A stretch of DNA of 64,000 bases, taken from Pedobacter antarcticus. GTDB taxonomy: Bacteria; Bacteroidota; Bacteroidia; Sphingobacteriales; Sphingobacteriaceae. Below are positions 18,509 to 27,753 of the stretch, piece by piece (the stretch's first letter is position 1; every line of letters begins with the position of its first letter). The stretch lies in NCBI RefSeq assembly GCF_900112985.1, contig NZ_FONS01000003.1, positions 1-64,000 of the forward strand. Direction: 5' to 3'. Both the position numbers and the translations under genes were made by a program. The notes under the pieces were generated by a model. It worked only from the letters and a program-made list of their open reading frames with translations, was not told where the DNA came from and ran no database searches.

Positions 18509-18674
18509 TCGTATTTATTAATTTAAACTGTGCACATCCTGCGGGATGTGCATTGATTCTTTTTTGTAAGTGGCGGGTAGAGTGAAATAGACGTAGCTCA
18601 ACAGCATCTAATGTAGGTCCATTAAGATTTTCAAATTGAAGGAAAGTATGATTGTCTCTGCTATTTTTATTCAT
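18498..18674 (-). CDS. Small 58-residue protein overlapping the GlmU-like gene
   Basis: The complement reads MNKNSRDNHTFLQFENLNGP and continues to an NTNEN end, with a stop at 18498-18500, 11 bases inside the GlmU-like gene. An ATG-overlap of this kind suggests translational coupling. There is no membrane segment or known domain; the C-terminal third is basic. An in-frame ATG is the only choice; the ATG four bases upstream is out of frame and closes at once. A perfect 9-bp hairpin (TGCACATCC / GGATGTGCA, 18531-18552) lies within it, about 23 bases before the GlmU start. Function unknown. Confidence 0.6.
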   Translation of the reverse strand: MNKNSRDNHTFLQFENLNGPTLDAVELRLFHSTRHLQKRINAHPAGCAQFKLINTNEN

Positions 18675-18730
18675 TCATACTAAATTAGAATAAGTGTCTG
18701 AGCGTAAATTGACACATCAATAATTGACAA

Positions 18731-18768
18731 AAATAAAAAAAGTCCCGAAGCAATAGCATCGGGACTTT
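18731..18768 (-). terminator. Terminator of rpmE2
   Basis: AAAGTCCCGA (18739-18748) pairs perfectly with TCGGGACTTT (18759-18768). On the complement a T-rich run follows (18731-18741). Confidence 0.88.
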
Positions 18769-18792
18769 AAATAGTTTCCTTGTTCAGGAAAT

Positions 18793-19041
18793 TTATTTCT
18801 TAGCGTAACGGGTTTTGAATTTATCAATACGGCCCGCAGTATCTACCAATTTCATTTTACCAGTGTAAAATGGGTGAGAAGTATGTGAAATCTCTAATTT
18901 GTAGAGTGGGTATTCGTTACCATCTTCCCAAGTAACAGTTTCTTTTGTTTCAACGCAAGATTTTGTTAAGAATGCGTATTCGTTAGACATATCTTTAAAT
19001 ACTACGAATCTATAGTTTGATGGGTGAAGATCTTTTTTCAT
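18793..19041 (-). CDS. rpmE2: Ribosomal protein L31, type B
   Basis: An 82-residue L31 ('[20 protein letters not shown]', '[21 protein letters not shown]'). It lacks the CxxC zinc ligands of type A, so it is the zinc-independent form. Monocistronic, with a strong terminator. Confidence 0.96.
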   Translation of the reverse strand: MKKDLHPSNYRFVVFKDMSNEYAFLTKSCVETKETVTWEDGNEYPLYKLEISHTSHPFYTGKMKLVDTAGRIDKFKTRYAKK

Positions 19042-19124
19042 ATGAATTTATACTTAATTGTCGCTTATTTTGAAGGATGCAAATATCCAGATTATATTTT
19101 TCAAATACAAGGGATAATGAAAAA

Positions 19125-19412
19125 TTATGTACTGTACATTTTCCGGGTTTCAATTTTACGGCGTTGCCTGTTAAGGTATTCATCCGCAATCACTTCTGCA
19201 GAAGGCAAGTGCGAACTGCTGATGAGTAAAGATTTCAATCGTTCTTCGTCTACATCTGCACGATACAGAATCTGCATCATTTTAGATATATCGTTATCCA
19301 GCATCCATGAAAATGCATGAATCAACTTATTTCTCAGCTCTTCTTCAGTAAGCGTTCCGTCTAACTCAAAGTCCTTGTTCAGTAACTGGCTTAATTCCCC
19401 CTGATCCTTCAT
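19125..19412 (-). CDS. Conserved-looking small protein of unknown function
   Basis: A 95-residue soluble, helical, charged protein. I start it at the ATG at 19412 (MKDQGELSQLLN) rather than the longer frame from 19439, whose extra residues look non-coding. It holds 'EELRNKLIHAFSWMLDNDIS' and an Arg-rich C-terminus ('EYLNRQRRKIETRK'). No domain is recognised. A candidate RNA element with its own terminator lies directly upstream on the same strand, so it might be controlled by attenuation. Confidence 0.65.
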   Translation of the reverse strand: MKDQGELSQLLNKDFELDGTLTEEELRNKLIHAFSWMLDNDISKMMQILYRADVDEERLKSLLISSSHLPSAEVIADEYLNRQRRKIETRKMYST

Positions 19413-19459
19413 TATGGTAAATTTGAAATTTAGCACCAAATATCGGCTAATCAGGTCAA

Positions 19460-19565
19460 ATAAAAAAAACCGGAAGCCATAGCTGCCCGAACCACTAAAC
19501 TCTCCTGTGAGTTACGTAAACCTAATGTCAAAATGTCTTTCGGGGCCTGCCATTACCCCGTGATA
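19460..19565 (-). ncRNA. Candidate structured RNA or leader element
   Basis: Read on the complement, about 100 bases contain a hairpin CGGGG/CCCCG (19560-19541), a short AACTC/GAGTT stem (near 19513-19498), then a terminator-like hairpin (19489-19471, CGGG...AGC/GCT...CCG) followed by eight T (19469-19462). No long ORF fits. It ends upstream of the 19412 gene and faces away from iscS. It could be a small RNA or a 5' regulatory leader. Support is structural only; no family name can be given. Confidence 0.4.
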
Positions 19566-19575
19566 ATTAACCAAC

Positions 19576-19600
19576 TTGGCAATCTTTTTTAGTACATTTG
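19576..19600 (+). promoter_or_regulatory. Promoter-like element of the isc operon
   Basis: TACATTTG (19593-19600) is a perfect TAnnTTTG -7 element about 28 bases before the iscS ATG at 19628. TTGG at 19576-19579 could be the -33 part, but the 13-base spacing is shorter than usual. Confidence 0.5.
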
Positions 19601-19627
19601 TATATTAAAAAGAATAAATTACATACA

Positions 19628-20839
19628 ATGGAACTTCCTATTTACCTTGATAATAACGCTACAACTCCGCTCGATCCGCGTGTACTTGAAGCAATGTTAC
19701 CTTATTTAACCAGCAAATTCGGCAATGCAGCGAGCCGTAACCACGCTTTTGGCTGGGTTGCAGAAGAAGGTGTTGACTACGCCCGTGAGCAGGCTGCCAA
19801 ATTAATCGGCTGCACTGAAAAAGAAATCATCTTTACTTCAGGTGCAACAGAAGCCGATAACCTTGGTATTAAGGGGGTATTTGAAATGTATTCAGAAAAA
19901 GGCAATCATATTATTACTGCCACTACTGAACATAAGGCAGTACTGGATACTTGTAAACACCTGGAAAAAGCAGGTGCAAGGGTAACTTACCTGAATGTAA
20001 AGGAAGATGGATTAATTGACCTTGCTGAATTGGAAGCAGCAATGACTGAACAGACTATTCTTGTTACTATTATGTATGGTAATAATGAAATAGGTGTAGT
20101 TCAGCCTATAAAAGAAATCTCTGCCATTGCTCATAAATACGGAGCATTATTCATGACCGATGCTACACAGGCTGTTGGTAAAATACCAGTAGATGTAAAT
20201 GCTGATGGTATTGATCTACTTGCTTTCTCAGCACATAAAATGTACGGACCGAAAGGTGTTGGTGCACTATATGTACGCCGCAAAAACCCAAGGGTTAAGG
20301 TTACAGCTCAAATGGACGGAGGCGGTCACGAACGTGGTATGCGTTCGGGAACATTAAACGTACCGGGTATTGTCGGCCTTGGTAAGGCTTGTGAGCTTTG
20401 CAGACTGGAAATGGACGAGGAAGCTAAACGTCTTTCCGGCCTTCGTGATAAACTGGAAGGTGCGCTTTCCCAAATGGAAGAAAGTTATGTAAACGGTAAC
20501 ACACAGCACCGTCTACCACATGTTGCTAATATTTCATTTAAATATGTAGAGGGCGAAGGATTAATGATGGCGATGAAGGATCTTGCTGTATCTTCAGGTT
20601 CTGCCTGTACTTCTGCTTCTCTTGAGCCTTCATATGTATTAAAAAGTTTAGGTCTTTCTGATGACCTGGCACATTCTTCGATCCGTTTTGGGTTAGGCAG
20701 GTTCACTACCGAGGAAGAAATCGACTATGCTATCGAAAACACAAGAAAAGCAGTTGACCATCTGAGAAACCTTTCTCCATTATGGGAAATGTTTAAGGAA
20801 GGAATAGACTTAAGTAAAATTGAATGGGCTGAGCATTAA
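19628..20839 (+). CDS. iscS: Cysteine desulfurase (IscS/NifS family)
   Basis: PLP enzyme that moves sulfur from cysteine to the Fe-S scaffold. 403 residues from the ATG at 19628 ([17 protein letters not shown]). '[12 protein letters not shown]' carries the PLP lysine, '[12 protein letters not shown]' and '[12 protein letters not shown]' cofactor contacts, and '[14 protein letters not shown]' the catalytic cysteine on its loop. Followed by iscU and an IscA-type gene in the same direction. Confidence 0.96.
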   Translation: MELPIYLDNNATTPLDPRVLEAMLPYLTSKFGNAASRNHAFGWVAEEGVDYAREQAAKLIGCTEKEIIFTSGATEADNLGIKGVFEMYSEKGNHIITATTEHKAVLDTCKHLEKAGARVTYLNVKEDGLIDLAELEAAMTEQTILVTIMYGNNEIGVVQPIKEISAIAHKYGALFMTDATQAVGKIPVDVNADGIDLLAFSAHKMYGPKGVGALYVRRKNPRVKVTAQMDGGGHERGMRSGTLNVPGIVGLGKACELCRLEMDEEAKRLSGLRDKLEGALSQMEESYVNGNTQHRLPHVANISFKYVEGEGLMMAMKDLAVSSGSACTSASLEPSYVLKSLGLSDDLAHSSIRFGLGRFTTEEEIDYAIENTRKAVDHLRNLSPLWEMFKEGIDLSKIEWAEH

Positions 20840-20908
20840 TCTGCAAACCCAGTTTAAATTATTCATCATATAACCCAACTCCGGGAAGGAGTTTAGACGA
20901 CAAACATA

Positions 20909-21322
20909 ATGGCGTACTCAGAAAAAGTAATGGAGCACTATACCAACCCCCGCAATGTTGGTACTTTAAATAAAGACAGCAAATCAGTAGGTACTGGTTT
21001 AGTCGGCGCACCTGAATGTGGTGATGTTATGCGTCTGCAAATTGAAGTGGATGAAAATAACGTAATTACCGATGCTAAGTTCAAAACGTTTGGATGTGGC
21101 TCAGCAATTGCCTCATCATCTCTCGCGACTGAATGGTTAAAAGGTAAAACGGTTGATGAAGCTTTAACAATTGACAATATGGATATTGTTGAAGAACTGG
21201 CTCTTCCTCCGGTAAAAATTCACTGTTCAGTTCTTGCTGAAGACGCAATTAAGTCGGCTATTAACGATTATCGTGTTAAAAATGGCATGGAGCCAATTGC
21301 AATGCCAAAATCACACCATTAA
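20909..21322 (+). CDS. iscU: Fe-S cluster assembly scaffold
   Basis: A 137-residue IscU with the three ligand cysteines in 'APECGDVM', 'FKTFGCGSAIASSS' and 'LPPVKIHCSVLAEDAIK' (the last also the HscA-binding LPPVK motif). It receives sulfur from IscS and builds the nascent cluster. No hscA/hscB genes are seen nearby. Confidence 0.96.
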   Translation: MAYSEKVMEHYTNPRNVGTLNKDSKSVGTGLVGAPECGDVMRLQIEVDENNVITDAKFKTFGCGSAIASSSLATEWLKGKTVDEALTIDNMDIVEELALPPVKIHCSVLAEDAIKSAINDYRVKNGMEPIAMPKSHH

Positions 21323-21399
21323 ACGGCAGAAAATATTATACAATTAATTAAGGACACAGACCTACGTTAGTAGCGCAGGCCTGACTAATAAAAAAGCAT

Positions 21400-21726
21400 A
21401 TGATCACAATAACCGCAAAAGCAAAAAGCAAAATTGATGAGTTAATGCAGGAATCTCAAATGGACACTACTTATTTTTTACGGGTATCTGTAAAAGGCGG
21501 AGGATGTTCAGGATTATCATACAATATGGATTTTGATAATGAAGAGCAAACCGGAGATCAGTTTTTTGAAGACAAAGGTGTTCGCGTTGCCCTGGATATG
21601 AAGTCATTTTTATACCTGGCAGGCACTGAACTTGACTTCTCTGATGGTCTGAATGGAAAGGGCTTCAACTTTAACAATCCGAATGCGAGCCGCTCGTGTG
21701 CTTGCGGCGAAAGTTTTTCTGTTTAA
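21400..21726 (+). CDS. iscA: IscA/HesB-family Fe-S carrier protein
   Basis: A 108-residue A-type carrier with the three conserved cysteines: one in 'GGGCSGLSYNMDFD' and the C-terminal pair in 'SRSCACGESF'. It passes clusters to target proteins. Third gene of the isc unit, 77 bases after iscU and closed by a terminator. Confidence 0.92.
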   Translation: MITITAKAKSKIDELMQESQMDTTYFLRVSVKGGGCSGLSYNMDFDNEEQTGDQFFEDKGVRVALDMKSFLYLAGTELDFSDGLNGKGFNFNNPNASRSCACGESFSV

Positions 21727-21751
21727 ATCAATTATTTTTTTTTTAGAAAAA

Positions 21752-21777
21752 GGGCACCTTCAGGTGTCTTTTTTTTT
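21752..21777 (+). terminator. Terminator of the isc operon
   Basis: GGCACCT pairs with AGGTGTC (one G-T pair) around a tight loop, followed by nine T. Confidence 0.8.
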
Positions 21778-21864
21778 GACTTAAATTCTGATTTATCCCC
21801 AGGATCAGGATATTGTGTAATTAGGCTAAAAAACTTTATTATTGCCTTCCCAAAATAAAATATC

Positions 21865-23778
21865 ATGGTATCATTTAACGAGTCTTCAACAATCCCAACT
21901 CTTTTAAGGAATGTGGTAGAAAATATCCATCCGCCTGAAACAACTTTTCTGATTCACAAAAAAGGCGACGAATGGGAGAATATTTCATTTGCACAAACCC
22001 TTGCCAAAGCAGATGCAGTAGCTGCATTCTTTCTTGAAAAAGGTATTGCGAAGGGTGACAGGATGGGGCTGATGATTGAAAATGGACCTGATTATGTGTA
22101 TTACGACCAGGGTATTCAACAGATTGGAGCAATCAATGTATCCATCTACCCTACTTTGTCTGAACAGGAAGTGGAATATATCATTAACGATTCTGGTATC
22201 CGGGCTATTTTGGTGGGTAATCCTTTTCTTTATAAAAAGGTGCTTAAGATCGCAGGAAACTGCAAAATGCTCGAGTTTATCATCCCAGTTTTTAATGACT
22301 TCACGAAAATTACTTTACCGGAAGATCTTAATACGGCCATTTTTAGTTTCGAATCTGTACTTTCTGATGGTTACAGCCTGATTAAGAAATATCAGTATCA
22401 GATAACAACACGTAGAAATGAAGTTTTACCTAAGGATATTTCTTCATTAATATATACTTCAGGAACCACCGGCACACCAAAAGGCGTAATGCTCTCACAT
22501 AGTAATTTTGTAGAAAATGTAAAAGTATGTCTACAGCAGATTCCGGTGATTGATAAAACTGAAACCTTCTTATCTTTCTTACCCCTATCACACGTTTTTG
22601 AAAGAACTGCAACCTACCATGTATGCTGTGCTCAGGGTTGTAAGATTGCCTACGCCCAGAGTCTGGAACTACTAGCTAAAAACATGGCCGAGGTGAGGCC
22701 TACAGTCATGAGCTGCGTACCCAGGTTACTGGAAAGAATTCACGACAAAGCTATTCAAAGCGGAACATCTGCCGGCGGGATGAAATCTAAAATATTTATC
22801 TGGGCACTGGAAATAGGCAAGCGATACAGGGAAAAAATGGAGGCTGGTAAATCACCTGGTTTAGTATTAGCTGCAGAACAGTTTCTTGCCGACAAACTGG
22901 TCTTCAGCAAGATTAAAGAAAAAACTGGAGGAAGACTTAAATTCATGATTTCAGGTGGAGCAGCTTTACCTAAAACTGTCGGAGAGTTTTTTGGCAATCT
23001 GGGTATAAAGATACTCGAAGGTTTCGGCCTTACCGAGACTTCACCAGTTATGTCAGTTACAGAATATCACCGTCAGGTATACGGTACAGTTGGCCGGGTA
23101 ATTCCGGGAATCGAGATAGGTATACAAAATGTGGACACTAAAGAAATACTCAATATACAAACACATGAAAGTTTTAATCCCGAATATATTTCAGAAGAGG
23201 GCGAAATTATTGTTCGTGGACATTGCGTAATGCAAGGTTATTTTAACAAACCCGCCGAAACTGCGGAGGCTATTGACAAACATAACTGGTTTCATACTGG
23301 CGATATCGGACGTTTCTACAAAGGTAATCTGCAAATTACTGACCGGCTGAAAAATATGATTGTTAATGCCTACGGAAAAAATGTTTATCCTACTCCGGTG
23401 GAGAATATTTATCTGCAAAGTCTTAAAATCGAACAGATCTTTCTGATAGGTGATAAAAGGGAATATCTAACAGCCATAATAATCCCAAACAAGGAGGCTA
23501 TGACTGGGAAATTCCACCTTTCCGAGTCTTTTTTTGAAGACCCTGAAGCGTTTATTTCAAATCCAGAAATACTGAACTGGATTAAAGAAGATATCAAAAA
23601 GCTGTCTGAAGGCCTGGCTAAATTCGAGAGAATCAAACAATTCCTGCTTAAAAGAAACCCTTTCAGTATGGATGCAGGTGAAATTACACCGACTATGAAA
23701 ATTAAACGTAAAGTTGTCGAAAAGATTTATGCTGCGCCAATCAATGAGCTATATTCATCGGCTGTTGAGAGTGAATAG
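21865..23778 (+). CDS. Long-chain acyl-CoA synthetase (AMP-binding, FadD-like)
   Basis: A 637-residue adenylate-forming enzyme that activates fatty acids to acyl-CoA. The P-loop 'LIYTSGTTGTPKGVMLSHSN' (about 192-211), 'LEGFGLTETSPVMS' (A5-type motif), 'WFHTGDIGRF' and 'ITDRLKNMIVNAYGKNVYP' are in order. The long linker between P-loop and motif fits long-chain enzymes (FAA1/AMP-binding of Bacteroidota). No membrane segment. Monocistronic. Confidence 0.92.
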   Translation: MVSFNESSTIPTLLRNVVENIHPPETTFLIHKKGDEWENISFAQTLAKADAVAAFFLEKGIAKGDRMGLMIENGPDYVYYDQGIQQIGAINVSIYPTLSEQEVEYIINDSGIRAILVGNPFLYKKVLKIAGNCKMLEFIIPVFNDFTKITLPEDLNTAIFSFESVLSDGYSLIKKYQYQITTRRNEVLPKDISSLIYTSGTTGTPKGVMLSHSNFVENVKVCLQQIPVIDKTETFLSFLPLSHVFERTATYHVCCAQGCKIAYAQSLELLAKNMAEVRPTVMSCVPRLLERIHDKAIQSGTSAGGMKSKIFIWALEIGKRYREKMEAGKSPGLVLAAEQFLADKLVFSKIKEKTGGRLKFMISGGAALPKTVGEFFGNLGIKILEGFGLTETSPVMSVTEYHRQVYGTVGRVIPGIEIGIQNVDTKEILNIQTHESFNPEYISEEGEIIVRGHCVMQGYFNKPAETAEAIDKHNWFHTGDIGRFYKGNLQITDRLKNMIVNAYGKNVYPTPVENIYLQSLKIEQIFLIGDKREYLTAIIIPNKEAMTGKFHLSESFFEDPEAFISNPEILNWIKEDIKKLSEGLAKFERIKQFLLKRNPFSMDAGEITPTMKIKRKVVEKIYAAPINELYSSAVESE

Positions 23779-23780
23779 AA

Positions 23781-23814
23781 TTTGCTGTAAAACCCCTCAA
23801 TTTTACTATTTTTG
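23781..23814 (+). promoter_or_regulatory. Promoter of lysS
   Basis: TTTG (23781-23784), 22 bases, then TATTTTTG (23807-23814): both consensus elements of Bacteroidota primary promoters. The ATG follows at 23881, leaving a leader of roughly 60 bases. Confidence 0.65.
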
Positions 23815-23880
23815 CAAGATAACTGATCATCAGATCAGGATAGAATCTAATTTCCGGCTTAAGCCGAATATTGAACATAT

Positions 23881-25608
23881 ATGAGTACAGGATTATCAGA
23901 ACAAGAAATACTGCGTAGAAATGCGCTTACCCAGCTACGTGAACTGGGCATTGACCCCTATCCTGCTGAGGGTTACGAGATCAATACCAATGCAGCTGAC
24001 ATTTTAGCGAATTATGAAAATAATAAGGATGCTTACCAGAAGGTTAGTTTCGCTGGAAGAATTATGACCCGCAGAATTATGGGCAGTGCAGCTTTTGTAG
24101 AGATACAAGACTCGACTGGCCGTATTCAGGTATATCTGAAGAGGGATGAATTATGTCCTGGTGAGGATAAGACAATCTACAACACTGTGTTTAAAAAACT
24201 TCTTGACCTGGGTGACTTCATCGGGATTAAAGGATACGTCTTTACGACACAAACCGGTGAGATCTCTGTTCACGTTACGGCTTTCACACTGCTCTCAAAA
24301 TCACTGAAGCCTTTGCCTGTAGTTAAAAGAGATGAAGAAGGCAATATATATGATGGATTTACTGATCCTGAATTACGTTACAGACAACGTTACGTTGACC
24401 TTACCGTAAACCCTGGCTTTAAACAGATTTTCATTAACCGGTCCAAGGTTATCAATACCATGCGAAACTATTTTGATCAGCAGGGCTGGATGGAGGTCGA
24501 AACACCTATTCTCCAGCAGATCCACGGTGGTGCAGCAGCAAGACCTTTTGAAACATACCACAATACATTAGACATGCCTCTTTTCCTGAGGATTGCCAAC
24601 GAACTTTATCTGAAAAGATTAATTGTTGCCGGTTTTGACGGGGTTTATGAATTTGGCAAAATGTTCCGTAACGAAGGTATGGACCGTACACATAATCCTG
24701 AATATACCGCAATGGAAATCTATGTGGCTTATAAGGATTATATATGGATGATGGGTATGGTAGAAGAATGCCTGGAGAAGGTAGCGATAGCTATACATGG
24801 GTCAGGAAAAGTTAAAGTTGGGCAGCATGAGATTAACTTTACTGGTCCTTACGAAAAACTTACAATGTATGAATCTATACAGAAGTATACCGGAGTAGAT
24901 GTTTCTGAAATGACGGAAGCTGAGATCAAAGAAACCTGTACTAGTTTTGGTATCGAAGTAAACAGTTCAATGGGACGGGGTAAATTGATTGACGAACTGT
25001 TCAGCGAGAAAGTAGAAGCGAATCTGATCCAGCCTACATACATCACGGATTACCCTCTTGAGATGACACCTTTAGCGAAAAAGCACCGTAGTAAGGAAGG
25101 TCTTGTTGAAAGATTTGAGCTATTTGTCAACGGTAAGGAAATTGCCAATGCTTATTCGGAGCTTAATGACCCTATTGATCAGAAAGAGCGTTTTGAAGAA
25201 CAACTAAAACTGGCAGCGAGAGGCGATGACGAAGCTATGGCTATGGATGATGATTTTATCCGCGCATTGGAGTATGGTATGCCCCCTACATCGGGCTTAG
25301 GTTTCGGAATTGACAGGCTGGTCATGTTGATGACAAATCAATCGACAATACAAGAGGTTCTTTTCTTCCCTCAGATGAGACCTGAAAAGAAAGCGAAAAT
25401 TACATCTGATGAAGATTTTGTAAATGCTGGTATTCCTGCTGAATGGGTAGTTGTTCTTAGAAAAATGGGCTTCAATACATTAGAAGATCTGGCCGCTGCA
25501 AATGCGAACAAGGTATTTAATGACCTGGGTGGAATGAGAAAAAAATTGAAAATCGAAACTCCTATGCCTTCAAAAGAAGAGGTAACAAGCTGGTTCGAAA
25601 AGAATTAG
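23881..25608 (+). CDS. lysS: Lysyl-tRNA synthetase, class II
   Basis: Charges tRNA-Lys. 575 residues: OB-fold anticodon-binding domain (about 50-150), class II motif 2 ('FRNEGMDRTHNPEYTAMEIY', about 260-280) and motif 3 ('GLGFGIDRLVMLM', about 475-488). Compared with the roughly 505-residue E. coli enzyme it carries about 65 extra C-terminal residues ('FVNAGIPAEWVVVLRKMGFN' and beyond) resembling a helix-hairpin-helix-like module, an extension seen in Bacteroidota. Confidence 0.97.
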   Translation: MSTGLSEQEILRRNALTQLRELGIDPYPAEGYEINTNAADILANYENNKDAYQKVSFAGRIMTRRIMGSAAFVEIQDSTGRIQVYLKRDELCPGEDKTIYNTVFKKLLDLGDFIGIKGYVFTTQTGEISVHVTAFTLLSKSLKPLPVVKRDEEGNIYDGFTDPELRYRQRYVDLTVNPGFKQIFINRSKVINTMRNYFDQQGWMEVETPILQQIHGGAAARPFETYHNTLDMPLFLRIANELYLKRLIVAGFDGVYEFGKMFRNEGMDRTHNPEYTAMEIYVAYKDYIWMMGMVEECLEKVAIAIHGSGKVKVGQHEINFTGPYEKLTMYESIQKYTGVDVSEMTEAEIKETCTSFGIEVNSSMGRGKLIDELFSEKVEANLIQPTYITDYPLEMTPLAKKHRSKEGLVERFELFVNGKEIANAYSELNDPIDQKERFEEQLKLAARGDDEAMAMDDDFIRALEYGMPPTSGLGFGIDRLVMLMTNQSTIQEVLFFPQMRPEKKAKITSDEDFVNAGIPAEWVVVLRKMGFNTLEDLAAANANKVFNDLGGMRKKLKIETPMPSKEEVTSWFEKN

Positions 25609-25642
25609 GACTGATTTAACATAAAATTGTTATAAACTTAAT

Positions 25643-25676
25643 GGCCCGTTGTACGTAAATACAGCGGGCCTTTTTT
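25643..25676 (+). terminator. Terminator of lysS
   Basis: GGCCCGTTGT (25643-25652) pairs with ACAGCGGGCC (25661-25670), with a G-T pair, followed by TTTTTT. Confidence 0.88.
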
Positions 25677-25705
25677 ATTTTTATCGCAGTTAATTTTTAT
25701 AAATT

Positions 25706-25918
25706 ATGAATCAGACAAGCCTCGAAATAACAGAAAGCGAATACTGTATAAAATTAAACAAAGAGTCCTATGATCTTAGTTTAGTGAGACAGTTAATTAA
25801 AAGAATACAGGCGGAGCAATTCTTTTTCCGAAAGAATACCGATCCGATGGATGACGATATGATCATCAGGAATGAATATCATTCAAACGATTCATATGAT
25901 AACCTGGAAGACAAATAA
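25706..25918 (+). CDS. Small protein of unknown function
   Basis: A 70-residue soluble, charged protein with a helical middle ('LSLVRQLIKRIQAEQFFF') and an acidic polar tail. No domain recognised. It lies between two terminators (after lysS and at 25921), so it is an independent unit, which supports it being a real gene. Confidence 0.65.
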   Translation: MNQTSLEITESEYCIKLNKESYDLSLVRQLIKRIQAEQFFFRKNTDPMDDDMIIRNEYHSNDSYDNLEDK

Positions 25919-25920
25919 AA

Positions 25921-25948
25921 AAAGCCACATGATGATGTGGCTTTTTTT
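25921..25948. terminator. Bidirectional terminator between convergent genes
   Basis: AAGCCACAT (25922-25930) and ATGTGGCTT (25935-25943) form a perfect stem with T on the plus strand (25942-25948) and A before it, so it serves both the 25706 gene and the leftward 25968 gene. Confidence 0.88.
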
Positions 25949-25967
25949 ATTTGTCTTTAATATTTTT

Positions 25968-26507
25968 CTATCTGTATCTAACCTGCTGTTGTTTATCCAG
26001 CATTCCTAGCTGATCTTTCATTTGTTTAATCTGATCGGCCAGTAGTTTATTCTTGTCTGCTTTCTTTGCTTCCGTCAGATACATTTGAGCTTCTCTTTTA
26101 TTTCTTTTACCCATTGAAATACCTGCCAGGCTTAATTTAGCTAAAGCGATATTATGGTCCATCTGCATACCAAGAGTTAATGCTTTCTTGAAGTATTTCT
26201 CGGACTGCATTGGTGCTTTTCTCGATTCGATTAATCCAATTAACAGATTATAATAGCCATGTTGAGCTCTGAAAAGCTGCGTTTCATAGTTAGTAATTCT
26301 TCTTAAAAAGGCTTCAGCCTTCGGCATATCGTCTTTTCTTAAAAACCATTGCGCTAACAGCATGTTTTCATTGTAAAAGAAAGTAATAATAATAAGGATA
26401 CTAATGAAGACGGCTAAAATTCCCCATCCCCAGAATCCGAAAAACATCAGTGCTACTGCACTTCCGAATATTACAAATCCCGCTATTAGTCTGACTATGT
26501 TTGGCAT
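25968..26507 (-). CDS. Membrane protein with tetratricopeptide-like cytosolic part
   Basis: A 179-residue protein. I start it at the ATG at 26507 (MPNIVRLIAGFV). Two adjacent hydrophobic helices fill about residues 5-45, followed by helix pairs resembling TPRs ('AEAFLRRITNYETQLFRAQH', 'SEKYFKKALTLGMQMDHNIA', 'REAQMYLTEAKKADKNKLLA'). Likely an inner-membrane protein with a protein-binding domain; partner unknown. Confidence 0.7.
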   Translation of the reverse strand: MPNIVRLIAGFVIFGSAVALMFFGFWGWGILAVFISILIIITFFYNENMLLAQWFLRKDDMPKAEAFLRRITNYETQLFRAQHGYYNLLIGLIESRKAPMQSEKYFKKALTLGMQMDHNIALAKLSLAGISMGKRNKREAQMYLTEAKKADKNKLLADQIKQMKDQLGMLDKQQQVRYR

Positions 26508-26657
26508 ATCTTTTTTAATTATATTTTTGCTGCAAATATCGTGTTTATATACCAAAAATCAGATATTAAATAATATTTAAACAAAAAAACTATTGGCTCT
26601 CTATTTAATATCTTTACCAGGATTTTTTGAACCTGAGCGCATTCGTAATATAATATT

Positions 26658-27068
26658 ATGCCCTACATACATCATCCGGACGACCTATTCTCGATTCCTG
26701 ACATGCAAACTAGCTATATAGCTGAATACCCAGCTTATCATCCCGAGGCGGCAATCATTGAATATTTACATCCACTATTATTAAATAAGAAAATAACTAT
26801 TATCCTGGGAACCTGGTGCAGCGACTGCCAAAGGGAGCTTCCAAGATTTCTTAAAGTTATTGATCATGCCGGTTTCCCCTATGACCAGCTGACAATAATC
26901 AGTGTAGATCAGGAAAAGTCGCCCGGTGAAGAAATGAAAGAAGTGCCTAACTTTACAAGAATCCCGGTGTTTATCCTGACAAACACTGACGGTTCCGAAC
27001 TTGGACGTATCACAGAAATACCAGAGATCTCATTAGAACACGATTTGTTAGCACTCATAAAAAAATAG
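26658..27068 (+). CDS. Thioredoxin-family protein
   Basis: A 136-residue cytosolic thioredoxin-fold protein. The active-site motif is 'GTWCSDCQRELPRF' (CxxC at about 55-58), with the cis-Pro region 'FTRIPVFILTN' later. No signal peptide. Likely a disulfide reductase or thiol carrier. Its stop (27068) lies one base before the ung start, so the two form an operon. Confidence 0.85.
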   Translation: MPYIHHPDDLFSIPDMQTSYIAEYPAYHPEAAIIEYLHPLLLNKKITIILGTWCSDCQRELPRFLKVIDHAGFPYDQLTIISVDQEKSPGEEMKEVPNFTRIPVFILTNTDGSELGRITEIPEISLEHDLLALIKK

Positions 27069-27069
27069 A

Positions 27070-27753
27070 ATGAATATGGCAGCAAAATTAGAATCAGGAT
27101 GGCAGGCAGAACTGGAGGACGAATTCAGCAAACCATATATGCAAAATCTGAAAACCTTTCTCCTTTCTGAAAAAGAAAGTAATCAGCAAATTTACCCGCC
27201 CAACTCCCAGATCTTTAATGCGTTTAATGAAACACCTTTCAATAAAGTAAAGGTTGTGATTCTAGGACAGGATCCATACCATGGAGAAAAACAAGCGCAT
27301 GGACTTTCCTTTTCTGTTAACAAAGGCATCAAAATTCCTCCCTCATTAAGAAACATCTACAAAGAACTCGAAACTGATATTCCGGGTTTCATAACTCCGG
27401 ATCATGGCGATCTGAGTCATTGGGCCGCTGAAGGAGTATTATTATTAAATGCGACACTTACCGTTAGAGCGCATCAACCAGGGTCACATCAGGGTAAAGG
27501 TTGGGAGGCATTTACTGACCAGGCAATAAATAAGCTATCAAAAGATAGAGACGGTCTGGTGTTTATACTGTGGGGTAAGTACGCTCAGCAAAAAGAGTTA
27601 TTAATTGATAGCCAAAAACATTTGATTCTTAAAGCTCCTCACCCTTCCCCTTTCTCCTCATATACCGGATTTTTCGGAAGCAGTCCTTTTTCAAAAACCA
27701 ACGCATATCTTATTTCTAAAAACAAAAAGCCTGTTAACTGGCAGATCGTGTGA
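27070..27753 (+). CDS. ung: Uracil-DNA glycosylase, family 1
   Basis: Removes uracil from DNA. The 227-residue protein has the water-activating 'GQDPYHGEKQAHGLSFSV' (about 62-80), 'LLNATLTVR', 'ILWGKYAQ' and the Leu-intercalation loop region 'HPSPFSSYTGFFGSSPFS'. Its last ten codons form the left arm of a 29-bp terminator hairpin. Start at 27070; an ATG two codons later is also possible. Confidence 0.97.
   Translation: MNMAAKLESGWQAELEDEFSKPYMQNLKTFLLSEKESNQQIYPPNSQIFNAFNETPFNKVKVVILGQDPYHGEKQAHGLSFSVNKGIKIPPSLRNIYKELETDIPGFITPDHGDLSHWAAEGVLLLNATLTVRAHQPGSHQGKGWEAFTDQAINKLSKDRDGLVFILWGKYAQQKELLIDSQKHLILKAPHPSPFSSYTGFFGSSPFSKTNAYLISKNKKPVNWQIV

Noticed and set aside
18531-18565. Hairpin with T run read as a rightward terminator
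   Set aside because: No rightward gene precedes it; it lies inside the leftward 58-residue ORF, so a role in coupling is more plausible.
19440-19560. tRNA-like fold
   Set aside because: No acceptor stem, anticodon arm or T-loop GTTCGA pattern in the correct spacing; a terminator hairpin is present instead.
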